Source of the DNA: Candidatus Colwellia aromaticivorans
GTDB taxonomy: Bacteria > Pseudomonadota > Gammaproteobacteria > Enterobacterales > Alteromonadaceae
Reading direction: 5' to 3'
Length of the DNA stretch: 64,000 bases
Assembly: GCF_003333305.1 (NCBI RefSeq)
Contig: NZ_QOLD01000003.1
Coordinates: 1-64,000 of the forward strand
The notes beneath the pieces were generated by a model. That model had not been told where the DNA came from. It did no database searches and was given only the letters and a program-made list of their open reading frames with translations. Position numbers and translations under genes: made by a program. How positions within the stretch are numbered: the first letter of the stretch is position 1; every line of letters begins with the position of its first letter. This document shows positions 46,887-58,200 of the stretch, piece by piece.

Positions 46887-47465
46887 ATGTATCATAAAAA
46901 AAACACCTTAATAGTATCTACAGTCAGCTCGATTTTATTTCTCTATTCATTTTCATCTTATGCACAACCCATAGAGCTTTCAGCGCTAAAAGCTGAAGCA
47001 ATAACCATTGTTAAACAATTTGGTGGCACATTAAAACCACAGTTAAAAAAAGCACTCGCTGAAGGTGGTGTGAAACAAGCTATTGAAGTATGTTCAGTAA
47101 AAGCGCCTGAAATAGCCAAAAACCTTAGTATGTCTACGCCGTGGCAAGTAAAGCGTGTGAGTTTAAAAACCCGCAATCACCACAACGCAACACCTGATGC
47201 ATGGGAGAAATCAGTACTTGAAGAGTTCAATCAAAGACAACAGCAAGGTGAAAGTGCTAAAGCAATGGCTAAAGCGGAAGTTGTTAAAGATGAATTTCGT
47301 TTTATGAAGGCACAAGGTACAGAATCACTTTGTTTGACATGCCATGGCAGTGGGCTAAATGCAGAAACAAAAGCTGCGCTCAAACAATATTATCCAAAAG
47401 ATCAAGCCGTAGGCTATTCATTGGGGCAAATCAGAGGAGCATTTAGTTTAACTAAAAAGCTTTAA
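46887..47465 (+). CDS. DUF3365 heme-binding-type periplasmic protein
   Basis: A 192-residue exported protein. A signal peptide (to SYAQP) is followed by a Tll0287-like DUF3365 domain. The single CLTCHG motif near residue 147 is a c-type heme site; C in VCSVKAPEIA is a further cysteine. The first ATG is 46887 (TTG 46884 precedes it) with CAGGGA upstream. Probably a redox or sensory heme protein; its partner is unknown. The stop lies inside a 14-bp tandem repeat. Confidence 0.82.
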   Translation: MYHKKNTLIVSTVSSILFLYSFSSYAQPIELSALKAEAITIVKQFGGTLKPQLKKALAEGGVKQAIEVCSVKAPEIAKNLSMSTPWQVKRVSLKTRNHHNATPDAWEKSVLEEFNQRQQQGESAKAMAKAEVVKDEFRFMKAQGTESLCLTCHGSGLNAETKAALKQYYPKDQAVGYSLGQIRGAFSLTKKL

Positions 47466-47500
47466 CTAAAAAGCTTTAACTAAAAAGCTTTAACTAAAAG
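47451..47500 (+). repeat. 14-bp tandem repeat at the DUF3365 gene end
   Basis: Three units of ACTAAAAAGCTTTA and a partial fourth. The stop codon TAA (47463-47465) falls at the end of the first unit. As 14 is not a multiple of 3, a change in copy number would not restore a longer frame unless the first unit were altered. Confidence 0.85.
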
Positions 47501-47526
47501 AGCTAATCCAGCACTATCCACAAAGT

Positions 47527-47550
47527 AATTCCGAGCCTTAGCTCGGAATT
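47527..47550. terminator. Terminator-like hairpin between convergent genes
   Basis: AATTCCGAGC, loop CTTA, GCTCGGAATT: a perfect 10-bp stem followed by TTTC. It lies between the DUF3365 gene and galE, which converge, and may serve both. Confidence 0.8.
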
Positions 47551-47566
47551 TCAATGAGTAAAGTCG

Positions 47567-48577
47567 TTAGAATCCTTGTGGGTTTTCTGACTGCCAACGC
47601 CAAGTATCTGAAATCATGGCATGTAAATCTCTCGTTGCTTGCCAATCAAGTAGTTCATGCGCTAAATTTGCATCCGCATAAACGGTTGCTAAATCGCCCG
47701 CACGCCTAGGGACTATTTTATACGGAATATTTTGACCGCTAATTTCTTTAAAGGTATTAACAATTTCTAATACAGAAGTACCATTACCTGTACCTAAGTT
47801 GATCGCTTTACAACCTGATATTTTATCAAGATTTTGCAGCGCTTTAACATGGCCTTGTGCTAAATCAACTACATGAATATAATCACGCACTCCTGTACCA
47901 TCTACCGTGTCATAATCGTCACCAAACACTTGTAATTGAGCCAGTCTACCAACCGCAACTTGAGCAACATAAGGCAATAAATTATTTGGAATACCGTTAG
48001 GGTTTTCACCAATAAAACCTGATTCATGGGCGCCAATAGGGTTGAAATAGCGTAAACAAGCAATAGACCAGTCACTGTCACTTTTTGCCAAATCAAACAA
48101 TATATGTTCAATCATCAATTTAGTTTGACCATAAGGATTAGTCGCCGATGTAGGCATAGTTTCATTTAATGGTGAAGTATTATCACCATAAACTGTTGCA
48201 GAAGAACTAAAAACAAGTTTTTTAACGTTATGTGCTGCCATAACCTTAAGTAAAATAACCGTACCAGAAACATTATTATAGTAATAGCTAAGTGGTTTCT
48301 CACTCGACTCACCGACTGCTTTATGCCCAGCGAAGTGAATCACAGCATCAATACTGTGCAGACTAAATACTTCGTTCATCGCCTCATAATCACAAATATC
48401 AGCTTTAATAAAAGTAACTGTTTTAGCCGTTATTTTTTCAATTCGATCCAGTACTTTTGTAGAGGAGTTTGACAAATCATCCACAATAACAATATCTTGC
48501 TCATTTGCTAATGCTTGTAGTTCGACAACAGTGTGACTGCCAATATAGCCTGTACCACCTGTAATTAATAAACTCAT
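47567..48577 (-). CDS. galE: UDP-glucose 4-epimerase GalE
   Basis: Short-chain dehydrogenase-type epimerase interconverting UDP-glucose and UDP-galactose. GGTGYIGSHT at the N-terminus binds NAD, and the catalytic YxxxK is NPYGQTKLMIEH (about 150). 336 aa, normal. It ends the cluster beginning with cysD on the same strand; a 34-nt gap from the DHH gene suggests co-transcription, although the pathway link is not obvious (polysaccharide sulfation is one idea). Confidence 0.95.
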   Translation of the reverse strand: MSLLITGGTGYIGSHTVVELQALANEQDIVIVDDLSNSSTKVLDRIEKITAKTVTFIKADICDYEAMNEVFSLHSIDAVIHFAGHKAVGESSEKPLSYYYNNVSGTVILLKVMAAHNVKKLVFSSSATVYGDNTSPLNETMPTSATNPYGQTKLMIEHILFDLAKSDSDWSIACLRYFNPIGAHESGFIGENPNGIPNNLLPYVAQVAVGRLAQLQVFGDDYDTVDGTGVRDYIHVVDLAQGHVKALQNLDKISGCKAINLGTGNGTSVLEIVNTFKEISGQNIPYKIVPRRAGDLATVYADANLAHELLDWQATRDLHAMISDTWRWQSENPQGF

Positions 48578-48611
48578 GCTTTATCTTCCTTTTTAGCCTG
48601 CAACTTATACT

Positions 48612-49580
48612 TTATGCGTAATATTTTGACACGCTATCAAAGAAATCGCTAAGCATTTCTTGAGGTAACGCATTAATACCTGCCGCAGCAGCTCTACCAC
48701 CACCTGTTGGAAAGCTAGCACATAATTCACCAGCACCTTGTTTGTTACTTAAAGGTGCCCTTAGACTAACGGTATAACTATTATCAGCATTTAAGGTAAG
48801 CACAGCATGTGCTTTATTAGGTGAAGCATTAGCTAAATCATTACCAAAAACACCACTAACACGTCTAGCCCATGCTTCATCGGCTAACTGTACCGCTTTA
48901 AAATTAGCATTTTCAACAAGCACATCGGCATTTTTAGCTTTATTCATATCCGCTAAATAAGCGTCTTTTAGCTGAGAAAAAACAGACCCTTGCTCATTGA
49001 TTAGATCAAAGGGATCTTCATATTTTAATAACTTATGAAACAAATCTCCAGGATGAAAATGTAAATCATCGACACTACGACCATAGCCATTATAATTTAT
49101 ATAAACACCCAATTCTTTTAATAGCGATTGCTGCGCTAACGTTAAATTGTTCTGCTCAGCAAGTGTTTCAGCCGAGGTTTGCATATTATCGCCAAAAGCG
49201 GCAGCGATTGCCCAAGTAGCAAATTCTCCACCAAGATGGTTATTGACTAATAGACTAGTACAGGTATTCGCATCAGTATCGAGTAAACTGACTAACTGTT
49301 TTGACTGAGGAATATCACCCGTTCTATGATGATCAACATAAAAAACGTTTACCTCTTTTTCAAGCAGTTGAATCAAAGCATCAGTATTTTTTTCTAAAGA
49401 TATATCTAATACCGTTACAGACGTTGCTATATTCACATCAACTTCTTTAAGTAAACTGATATCACGTTTTACACCCGTGATAAGTGTTGATTCACTCGGT
49501 TGTTGTTCTTTTTGAGACAAGCGAAGTTGTAATAAAGCAATAATGCCATCAGCATCGCCATTAAAAACATCATAATGCAT
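48612..49580 (-). CDS. DHH-family phosphoesterase-like protein
   Basis: A 322-residue protein with a DHH-type fold. The N-terminal NGDADGI (metal site) at 7-13, VDHHRTG (about 83-89) and the C-terminal DHHA1-like GGGRAAAAGIN are present. It lies between cysC and galE, 4 nt after cysC, in the sulfate-activation cluster. That suggests a role in removing 3'-phosphoadenosine-5'-phosphate (pAp) or a related nucleotide; DHH proteins of the NrnA type do this. The assignment is inferential. Confidence 0.75.
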   Translation of the reverse strand: MHYDVFNGDADGIIALLQLRLSQKEQQPSESTLITGVKRDISLLKEVDVNIATSVTVLDISLEKNTDALIQLLEKEVNVFYVDHHRTGDIPQSKQLVSLLDTDANTCTSLLVNNHLGGEFATWAIAAAFGDNMQTSAETLAEQNNLTLAQQSLLKELGVYINYNGYGRSVDDLHFHPGDLFHKLLKYEDPFDLINEQGSVFSQLKDAYLADMNKAKNADVLVENANFKAVQLADEAWARRVSGVFGNDLANASPNKAHAVLTLNADNSYTVSLRAPLSNKQGAGELCASFPTGGGRAAAAGINALPQEMLSDFFDSVSKYYA

Positions 49581-49584
49581 GCTA

Positions 49585-50223
49585 TTAGCTCTCGTTGGTT
49601 TCTTTGCTTAGTTCAATAAAACTTAGCTCGATAAAACCTTGCTCAGCTAAATAATTAACAATTTGCTGCGCACAACTCTGTATTGAATGTTCTGCGGTTT
49701 TGACATGAATTTCTGGATTTTGAGGTATGTCATAACTAGAATCTATGCCGGTAAAGTCTTTAATTTCACCCTTACGTGCTTTTTTATATAAACCTTTAGG
49801 ATCACGTTGTTCACAAACGCTTATTGGCGTATCAATATAAACTTCAATAAATTCGCCTTGCGCTAATTTTTCTCTAGCACTTGCTCTGTCTTCACTAAAA
49901 GGGGAAATAAAGGCAGTAGAAACAATTAAACCTGCATCAAGAAAAAGTTTTGATACTTCACCAATTCGGCGAATATTTTCAACTCTGTCTTCATCACTAA
50001 AGCCTAAATCACCATTTAAACCATGACGAACATTATCACCATCAAGTAAATAACTATGACAGCCTAATTCAAATAATAAGGCATCTACAGCATTAGCTAC
50101 CGTTGACTTACCTGAGCCACTTAAACCGGTATACCAAAGTAAACAAGATTTTTGCTGTTTTATACCCGCACGTTGTTCTTTAGTTATATGTTGTTCATGC
50201 CAAACGGTATTTTCTGTTTTCAT
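49585..50223 (-). CDS. cysC: Adenylylsulfate kinase CysC
   Basis: Phosphorylates APS to PAPS. Walker A GLSGSGKST at 33-41, LDGDNVRHGLNGDLGFSDEDRVENIRR, and the conserved DPKGLYKKARKGEIKDFTGIDSSYD. The C-terminus of about 15 residues after the domain is extended (IELSFIELSKETNES, encoded by a small direct duplication). 212 aa. Second step of sulfate activation after CysDN. Confidence 0.96.
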   Translation of the reverse strand: MKTENTVWHEQHITKEQRAGIKQQKSCLLWYTGLSGSGKSTVANAVDALLFELGCHSYLLDGDNVRHGLNGDLGFSDEDRVENIRRIGEVSKLFLDAGLIVSTAFISPFSEDRASAREKLAQGEFIEVYIDTPISVCEQRDPKGLYKKARKGEIKDFTGIDSSYDIPQNPEIHVKTAEHSIQSCAQQIVNYLAEQGFIELSFIELSKETNES

Positions 50224-50323
50224 TATAGTTACTCAATTTAAAATTTTACTGGAATAAAAGCATAATAAGCGAATGAAAATAGCCACTTATGTTATTTCTT
50301 TTAATTAAATACTCTGCTGCCTT

Positions 50324-52051
50324 TTAAAAAGGAAACATCAAGGGGATCATCAACATCACGGTGACACTGTAGACAATCGAAATGGGTAAGCCAAACTTTA
50401 CAAAATCGGCTAATCGGTAATTACCTGCGTTATACACCATCACATTAGTTTGATAGCCATAAGGGCTAATAAATGAACCGCTAGCGGCAAAAGCTACTGC
50501 CATCACAAAAGGGATAGGATCAACGCCTAGGCCCAAAGCTATATTATACGCAATAGGGAATATTAAAGCTGCTGCGGCACTATTAGTTATCAATTCAGTC
50601 ATTAATAAGGTTATAACAAAAATAGCAATAAACGCTAAGTAAACACTACTACCATCGAGAAGTTGTTTTATAGAATCCGCTATCATTGCCGCCAAACCAG
50701 TATTTTCAATAGCCGTTGCTAAGGTTAGCGCGCCAAGTACTATCATCCAAATTTCTAAAGGAAAACGACGCTTAATTTCATTTACCGTTAAGGCACCACT
50801 AAATATAAGTAAAGCAACATAAATAAATAAACAACTTAATAAGGAAATAGGCGTTAATACTGAGATAGCAATAGCCAGTATAAATCCCCAGACAGTCGCT
50901 TGATCACGCCAACCACTGAGCATATTGATGGCTTGATGACCGGATAATATAAAAAAGTTTTTTGATAGATTGGTACGACTAGAAAAATCTTGTCCTACGG
51001 CAAGAACCAAAAAATCACCTGACTGCAGGACAATATCACCTAATTTACCCGACAGTGCGCAACCTTCTCGACGAACAGCTACAACAGCCGCATCAAAGCG
51101 AGCTCGAAAGCCAGCTTTTTTCAAGGTCTTACCGGCAATAGCTGAATCTGGTTTGATTAACACTTCGGTTAAATTATCACGCAATAAATCATCTTGCTCA
51201 GCAAATAACGTTAAGCCATCAAACTGCTGCAATGTTAATACTTTGGAAATATCACCACTAAAGATCAACTTATCTCCAGCTTGTACTCTTTCTTCTGGTG
51301 TAACCGGCGTTATTAAACGCTCTTGACGCACTATTTCAACTAAAAATAGCGCATCTAAATTTCTTAAACCATTTTCTTCAATGGTTTTATTCACTAACTT
51401 AGAGTCAGAAGCGACTTCCGCTTCCAGTAAGTAATCTTGTGCTAACAATTGACTATGTTCAATATCAGGTAACGTTCTAGCCCGTAGAATCACTAAAACT
51501 AAACAAAGTAATAACGCCACTATGCCAATAGAAGTAAAATCAAAAAAGCTAAAACCAGCCACACCTTGTTTAATCAGTAGGCTATTAACAATAAGATTGG
51601 TTGAGGTACCAACGAGCGTAAGAGTGCCGCCTAAAATGGCAACATAAGACAGGGGTAATAACAACTTCCCAGGGTTGATCAACTTATTATTTTTGACACT
51701 ATTAATAAGTGTTGCCACTACTGCGGTATTACTCATGATAGCAGAGGCGAATGCAGTGCCGATAAAAAGCCGCAGCATTGAATTAATTTTAGAACCATTA
51801 AATACACGATGGCTCATACGGCGTAAAATACTGGTACGTTCAAAAGCAAATGAACAAAGTACCAGTAAAATTAAGGTAACTAAACCCGGGTTTACCGCAT
51901 TAGCGAGAATATCGTCAACACTAACAAAAGACAACGCTAAACAAGCAAGTACTGTTACTGAAAACACCCGTTCCGGTACTTTACTGTATTTAACTAAACT
52001 GACAAAAGTGACGATAAAAACCGCTATCATCAACCACTGTTCAACTGTCAT
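50324..52051 (-). CDS. SLC13-family permease with two TrkA-C domains (probable sulfate transporter)
   Basis: A 575-residue membrane protein. N-terminal membrane helices, a central cytosolic part with two RCK-C (TrkA-C) domains (about 210-370; AGDKLIFSGDI, SGDFLVLAVGQ), then further helices with FAASGSFISPYGYQTNVMVYNAGNYR typical of the SLC13/ArsB group. Its place between cysN and cysC suggests sulfate uptake. About 12 helices in all. Confidence 0.88.
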   Translation of the reverse strand: MTVEQWLMIAVFIVTFVSLVKYSKVPERVFSVTVLACLALSFVSVDDILANAVNPGLVTLILLVLCSFAFERTSILRRMSHRVFNGSKINSMLRLFIGTAFASAIMSNTAVVATLINSVKNNKLINPGKLLLPLSYVAILGGTLTLVGTSTNLIVNSLLIKQGVAGFSFFDFTSIGIVALLLCLVLVILRARTLPDIEHSQLLAQDYLLEAEVASDSKLVNKTIEENGLRNLDALFLVEIVRQERLITPVTPEERVQAGDKLIFSGDISKVLTLQQFDGLTLFAEQDDLLRDNLTEVLIKPDSAIAGKTLKKAGFRARFDAAVVAVRREGCALSGKLGDIVLQSGDFLVLAVGQDFSSRTNLSKNFFILSGHQAINMLSGWRDQATVWGFILAIAISVLTPISLLSCLFIYVALLIFSGALTVNEIKRRFPLEIWMIVLGALTLATAIENTGLAAMIADSIKQLLDGSSVYLAFIAIFVITLLMTELITNSAAAALIFPIAYNIALGLGVDPIPFVMAVAFAASGSFISPYGYQTNVMVYNAGNYRLADFVKFGLPISIVYSVTVMLMIPLMFPF

Positions 52052-52137
52052 TAACTGTCCTTAAATAAAATGCGCTAATATCTAAAATATTAACGCATTT
52101 ATAATTAGCATTTTATAGAGTAATTTTATCTTGTACT

Positions 52138-53538
52138 CTATTTAGTAATGTCGCGCGCTCCCCAATGAGGGAACTGTTTTCGAACTAAGGCATTAAGCTC
52201 TAATTCAAATACTGAATATTCATGAGTATTCTCATCAATAGCATGATTTATCATGCCTGCACCGACCGTAACATTACTCAAGCGGTCAATAATTATAAAA
52301 GCGCCAGAGCCACGGTTTACTTGATAATCATCAAAATGCAACTCTTCGCTTATATCAAAGTCAACGATACCAATGTCATTCACCGCTAGCTGTGATGCTT
52401 GAACTTTTTCCATAGTATTAACGTCATATTTACTGACAATTTTACTTGCATGGCCCGTGGTCATTTTACTACCGTGTTTAATAAAATATTCACGACCTGG
52501 TTCAAGTTCATTTTCATGCATCCATACAACGGTAGCATTTAATTCTTTTGCAGAAGTCGGTACACTGCCTTTTTTGACAATCATTTCACCACGGCTGATA
52601 TCAATTTCATCTTCAAGTGTTAAAGTAACTGCCATGCCTTTATCAGCACGGTCAATGTTACCATCAAAGGTAACAATTTCTTTCACAACACTTTCTTTGC
52701 CTGAAGGTAGTGCAACAATAGTATCACCAACCAATACATGGCCTGAAGAAAGAGTACCGGCAAAACCACGAAAATCTAAATTAGGACGGTTAACATACTG
52801 CACTTGGAAGCGTAGTTCAGTGAACTCATTTTTTTCGGCAACATCCATGGTATTTAGCAGCTTCATCATAGTAGCGCCAGGATACCAAGGCATGTTTTCA
52901 CTTTCTTCTACAACGTTGTCGCCATTTAATGCTGACATTGGAATAAAACGGACATCAGAAAACTCAAGTGATTCAGTAAATTCACGGTATTCTTTTTTGA
53001 TTTTTTGATATTGCTCTTGTGAGTAATCAACCAAATCCATTTTATTTACGGCAACAATAATGTGTTTAATGCCCAATAATGAACAAATAAATGAATGACG
53101 ACGTGTTTGAACTTGCACACCGTAACGGGCATCAATCAAGATAATAGCGATATCACAGGTTGAAGCACCAGTCGCCATGTTACGAGTATATTGTTCATGA
53201 CCAGGAGTATCGGCAATAATAAACTTGCGTTTATCAGTTGAAAAATAACGATAAGCAACATCAATAGTAATGCCCTGCTCACGTTCAGATTGTAAACCAT
53301 CAACTAACAAAGCTAAATCAATCGCTTCACCGGTGGTGCCTGATTTTTTCGAATCTTTTTCAATGGCAGCCAATTGATCTTCAAAAATCATTTTTGAGTC
53401 ATGTAATAAACGACCGATTAAGGTACTTTTACCATCATCTACGCTACCACAGGTTAAAAATCGTACTAACTCTTTGTTTTCATGTTGCTTTAAATAAGCT
53501 TGAATGTCTTCTTCGATTAAGTCTGATTGGTGACTCAT
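52138..53538 (-). CDS. cysN: Sulfate adenylyltransferase subunit 1 CysN
   Basis: GTPase subunit of ATP sulfurylase. GTP motifs GSVDDGKST (31-39), [17 protein letters not shown] and [10 protein letters not shown] are visible, followed by EF-Tu-like domains 2 and 3. 466 aa without a fused CysC kinase, which is a separate gene here. 70 nt downstream of cysD, so co-transcribed. Makes APS with CysD. Confidence 0.96.
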   Translation of the reverse strand: MSHQSDLIEEDIQAYLKQHENKELVRFLTCGSVDDGKSTLIGRLLHDSKMIFEDQLAAIEKDSKKSGTTGEAIDLALLVDGLQSEREQGITIDVAYRYFSTDKRKFIIADTPGHEQYTRNMATGASTCDIAIILIDARYGVQVQTRRHSFICSLLGIKHIIVAVNKMDLVDYSQEQYQKIKKEYREFTESLEFSDVRFIPMSALNGDNVVEESENMPWYPGATMMKLLNTMDVAEKNEFTELRFQVQYVNRPNLDFRGFAGTLSSGHVLVGDTIVALPSGKESVVKEIVTFDGNIDRADKGMAVTLTLEDEIDISRGEMIVKKGSVPTSAKELNATVVWMHENELEPGREYFIKHGSKMTTGHASKIVSKYDVNTMEKVQASQLAVNDIGIVDFDISEELHFDDYQVNRGSGAFIIIDRLSNVTVGAGMINHAIDENTHEYSVFELELNALVRKQFPHWGARDITK

Positions 53539-53608
53539 AATTTTTTCCTTCGGAAATTTTAATCAAATAAAAATGGTATTGGGCAAAATGGCGGTTTAGC
53601 TTACTTAT

Positions 53609-54508
53609 TTAGAAGTAACCTTCCATTTTTTTCTTCTCCATCGAACCCACACTATCGTTATCTATGACACGACCTTGGCGTTCAGAGGTTTTAGTTAATA
53701 ACATTTCTTGAATAATTTCAGGTAAGGTATTTGCTGTTGACTCAACCGCCCCTGTTAATGGATAACAGCCCAACGTTCTAAAACGTACGCTTTTCATTTG
53801 AACTTCTTCATCTTCACCGATAGGCATACGATCATCATCAACCATAATTAAGGTGCCATCACGCTCAACTACAGGGCGTTTTTCAGCAAGGTAAAGTGGT
53901 ACAATAGGAATGCTTTCTAAATATATGTATTGCCAAATATCAAGCTCTGTCCAGTTAGACAATGGGAAAACACGAATACTTTCGCCTTTTTTTACCTTAC
54001 CGTTATAGATATTCCATAATTCTGGACGTTGGCTCTTTGGATCCCAACGATGCTTTTCATCACGGAAGGAATAAACACGTTCTTTTGCACGAGATTTTTC
54101 TTCATCACGACGAGCGCCACCAAAAGCGGCATCAAAACCATATTTATTTAACGCTTGTTTTAAACCTTGGGTTTTCATTACATCAGTATGCGTAGCACTA
54201 CCATGAGTGAATGGTCCCATGCCCATTTCCATACCTTCAGGGTTTTGATGAACCAGTAATTCGAAATCATACTCTTTCGCCATTTCATCACGAAAAGCTA
54301 TCATTTCTTTGAATTTCCAGTTGGTATCAACATGCAATAATGGAAAAGGTATTTTGCCTGGCGCAAAAGCTTTGCGGGCAAGGTGTAATAGGACGGCAGA
54401 ATCTTTACCGACAGAATAAAGCATTACTGGGTTATCAAATTCAGCCGCTACTTCGCGAAAAATGTGAATAGATTCAGCTTCTAATTTTTTTAAATGGGTT
54501 AAATTCAT
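53609..54508 (-). CDS. cysD: Sulfate adenylyltransferase subunit 2 CysD
   Basis: PP-loop ATP pyrophosphatase subunit of ATP sulfurylase. [18 protein letters not shown] is the PP-loop, and [36 protein letters not shown] the family signature. The frame opens at 54580; ATG 54508 ([20 protein letters not shown]) matches the usual start and gives 299 residues. First gene of the cys cluster, presumably induced by CysB during sulfur limitation, though no operator was identified. Confidence 0.95.
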   Translation of the reverse strand: MNLTHLKKLEAESIHIFREVAAEFDNPVMLYSVGKDSAVLLHLARKAFAPGKIPFPLLHVDTNWKFKEMIAFRDEMAKEYDFELLVHQNPEGMEMGMGPFTHGSATHTDVMKTQGLKQALNKYGFDAAFGGARRDEEKSRAKERVYSFRDEKHRWDPKSQRPELWNIYNGKVKKGESIRVFPLSNWTELDIWQYIYLESIPIVPLYLAEKRPVVERDGTLIMVDDDRMPIGEDEEVQMKSVRFRTLGCYPLTGAVESTANTLPEIIQEMLLTKTSERQGRVIDNDSVGSMEKKKMEGYF

Positions 54509-54641
54509 TGCCACTACAAACGTTGATAAAAATTGATGGAACAATAATGCCATATCCAGTAATTTTTTTCCATATAACAAACACCTTTATTATAACCAAA
54601 AGGAATATTAAATTTATTTTTAGACATTTTTTACAAAGTAA

Positions 54642-54664
54642 AAAGTCAGCAGCTTGCTGACTTT
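54642..54664 (-). terminator. Terminator hairpin after comEA-like gene
   Basis: AAAGTCAGCA, loop GCT, TGCTGACTTT: a perfect 10-bp stem. On the minus strand it is followed by TTAC after the T-run of the stem, which fits termination of the comEA-like gene. On the plus strand a run of A follows, so it is not bidirectional. Confidence 0.65.
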
Positions 54665-54688
54665 CAGAAAAAAATTATTCTATCGGTA

Positions 54689-54997
54689 TTATATTTTAAG
54701 GCGCTCCTTGTTATCACTTAAGACCTTTTCGCCTATACCTTTTATGTTTATTAATTCACTCACGGATTTAAACTCGCCTACTTGTTGCCTATACGCTAAA
54801 ATCGCTTGCGCTTTCTTATGACCGATTCCTTTTAATGTCACTAAATCGTCGATAGTTGATTTATTTAAATGCACAAATTTCTGCATAACTTCAACATTAG
54901 TTGTTATTTTAGGTTCGGCAGAAATCACATTCGTAGTAAAAAGTAACGTGCTAGTCAGTAGTGCACAGATAAGTGCTTTAGGTGATACGTTTTTCAT
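54689..54997 (-). CDS. ComEA-like helix-hairpin-helix protein
   Basis: A 102-residue exported DNA-binding protein. A signal peptide (ends VISAEP) precedes two helix-hairpin-helix motifs (LVTLKGIGHKKAQAILAYRQ and LINIKGIGEKVLSDNKE). This is the ComEA_N-less short form widely found in gammaproteobacteria and implicated in DNA uptake. The frame opens at 55018; ATG 54997 with AAGGA upstream is preferred. Confidence 0.88.
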   Translation of the reverse strand: MKNVSPKALICALLTSTLLFTTNVISAEPKITTNVEVMQKFVHLNKSTIDDLVTLKGIGHKKAQAILAYRQQVGEFKSVSELINIKGIGEKVLSDNKERLKI

Positions 54998-55248
54998 ATT
55001 AATTCCTTGTAAATACATCCATTAATGTAAACCATCCGGATAAACATTCGTGCAACTTTCGTTCGAGTCCTTAAACGAAATGGTAGAGAATAAAGCGATT
55101 AGATAACGATAAAACAAATTATCCAACCACCCTATTAGGTTTAGAAGTAAAATAAGCTATTGTCAAATAGAACAATCCATTGAATTGGTGGCACACCTTA
55201 ACTAGAATAAGCCACCATAAGTTTAAATCTATCAAGTTATTTTATTTC

Positions 55249-58200
55249 ATGAGCAAATCAAGCTGTTTACTAACCCCTATTTTAGCAAAGAATAACACTA
55301 AGACTGTTGACAAAAAGACCTGGTTAAACTTACAAGGTTCAAGTGCTAGTATTGCCTTATATCAAGGTGCTATTACTAATGATGCGCCAATATTACTAGT
55401 CACACATGACACTCCGTCGGCTTTAAGGTTAGAGCAGGAATTGCTTAGTTTATCGCAAAAAAAAGATGAACTAACCATTTGCTTATTTCCTGATTGGGAA
55501 ACTTTACCTTATGACACATTTTCACCTCACCAAGATATTATTTCACAACGCTTAGCGACACTTTACCAACTATCCCGTATGGAAAAAGGCATAGTGATTG
55601 TGCCTGTAACCACTTTAGTACAACGCTTAGCGCCTAAAAAATATTTAGAAGCAAACAGCTTAATCATTAACAAGGGTGATAGAAAAGATTTACATCAATT
55701 AAGGAAAGGCTTAGAAGCCAGCGGCTATCGTTGCGTTGATCAAGTTATGGAGCATGGCGAGTTCTCTGCCCGAGGCGCCATCTTAGACTTATTTCCAATG
55801 GGCAGTAAAACCCCCTTCCGTTTAGATTTTTTTGATGATGAAATTGATGAAATACGTTTGTTTGATCCAGACAACCAACGTTCCAGTGACAAAATAGAGA
55901 GAATCAATTTATTACCTGCGCATGAATTTCCTACCGATAAAGCAGCAATCAATTTATTTCGCAGCCAATATAGAGAGTTATTTAAAAGCTCTATTGATAA
56001 AGAGTCTATTTATCATCAAGTCAGTAATAATATTCTCCCCCCTGGTATTGAATATTACTTACCGCTATTTTTCGATAAAACTGACAATTTAAACAACAAC
56101 TCAGATTTATTTAACCAGCAAGGCACTAGCACGTTATGTGATTATTTAGCGCCAAACACCATGATAGCTATCTCTGGTGATTTAGATAAATCGTTAAATC
56201 AGTATTGGAAAGACATTAATTATCGGTATGAAAATAGACGTTACGATCCCACTAGGCCACTATTGCCACCAGAGCAATTATTTTTAAGTTCAGAAACGCT
56301 CTATACTGCTTTAAAACCATTCGCACGTATTACCATAGTTACCCCCAAAATTGACGACCATCAAGTTGACGATATAACGCAAACACTAGATAAACAAAAG
56401 TCTAGCGCCATCGTTTTTGATGTTAAGGCACTGACCGATTTAACTATCGACCATAAATTAAAGCACCCATTTGAGTTAATTAATCGTTTTATTAGTGATA
56501 AAGAAACGCCAGATAAAATTTTATTTATTGCCGAAAGCCAGGGTCGCCGTGAGAGTGTATTAGAGTTACTTGCCCGAGATAACATTAAGCCAACGTTGTT
56601 TAGTTGTATTGATGATTTTATCAAATCAAACGAAAAATTAGGCATAAGCGTTAATGCGCTTAGTCAGGGTTTTACTTTTCAATCTAAGGGGACTGCTAAA
56701 AAAAATGCTATCGCGTTAGTAACAGAAGCAGAGTTACTAGGCGATCATGTTCGCCAGTCAAGACGACGCAATAAATCTCAAGACATTAGCACCGATGCTA
56801 TCTTTAAAAATTTAGCCGAGCTAACTATTGGTCAAGCAGTAGTGCATATAGACCATGGCATAGGTAGATACTTAGGCTTACAAACCCTTGAAACCGGCGG
56901 TATTGTCACCGAATTTTTAATGCTTAGTTACGCTAACGATGCCAAACTATATGTACCTGTTGCCTCACTACACCTTATTAGCCGTTATTCAGGTACTAAC
57001 AGCGAAAATGCCCCACTACATAAACTAGGCAGTGATAGTTGGAGTAAGGCTAAACAAAAAGCCGCAGAAAAAGTTCGCGATGTTGCAGCTGAATTACTGG
57101 ATATATACGCAAATCGCGCTAGCAATACGGGTTATTCTTTTAAGCGTGATAAAGAAGATTATTTAGCCTTTAGTGACAGCTTTGGTTTTGAAGAAACCTT
57201 CGATCAACAACAAGCCATTAATGCCGTAGTCAGCGATATGCTATCTTCAAAAGCCATGGACAGATTAGTGTGTGGTGATGTGGGCTTTGGTAAAACCGAG
57301 GTCGCAATGCGCGCAGCTTTTGTTGCTGTAAATGATGGTAAGCAAGTAGCTATATTGGTGCCAACAACCTTACTTGCTCAACAACATTATGAAAACTTCC
57401 GTGACAGGTTTGCTAACTGGCCAGTAGCAATTGAAGTCTTGTCGCGTTTTAAAACCGCAAAGCAACAAAATGAAGTAGTAAAACAAGTAGAGTCTGGCCA
57501 AATAGATATTCTAATCGGCACCCATAAATTACTACAAAACAGTATTAAATATAAAGACCTTGGGCTATTAGTCGTTGATGAAGAACATCGATTCGGCGTA
57601 AAACAAAAAGAGAAAATTAAACAATTACGCAGTAATGTTGATATTTTAACGCTTACCGCAACCCCTATTCCCAGAACTTTAAATATGGCGATGGGTGGCA
57701 TGCGTGATTTATCAATTATTGCGACACCACCAGCCAAACGTTTAGCAGTTAAAACCTTTGTTCGTCAACGAGATGAAGCTTTAATTCGCGAAGCTATTCT
57801 GCGTGAAACCTTACGTGGTGGACAGGTATACTTCTTACACAATCATGTTGATACTATCGAAAAAACAGCTGCTGACATTCAAACATTAGTACCCGAGGCC
57901 AGGGTAGTAACCGCTCACGGGCAAATGCGTGAACGTGAACTAGAACGTATTATGAGTGACTTTTACCATCAACGCTTTAATGTAATTGTTTGTACTACCA
58001 TCATTGAAACAGGCATTGATGTACCTAGCGCCAATACCATCATAATGGACCGCGCAGATCACTTAGGCTTAGCCCAATTGCATCAACTGCGAGGACGTGT
58101 TGGACGCTCGCATCATCAAGCTTATGCATATTTGTTAACTCCTCATGAAAAACGTATCACTAAAGATGCTAAAAAGCGCCTTGAAGCGATTGCTTCATTA

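Noticed and set aside
52457-53008. 183-codon plus-strand ORF opposite cysN
   Set aside because: Antisense to a conserved gene; codon shadow.
54040-54064. Possible tRNA or small RNA signals in the cys cluster
   Set aside because: No cloverleaf could be drawn; the region is conserved cysD coding sequence.
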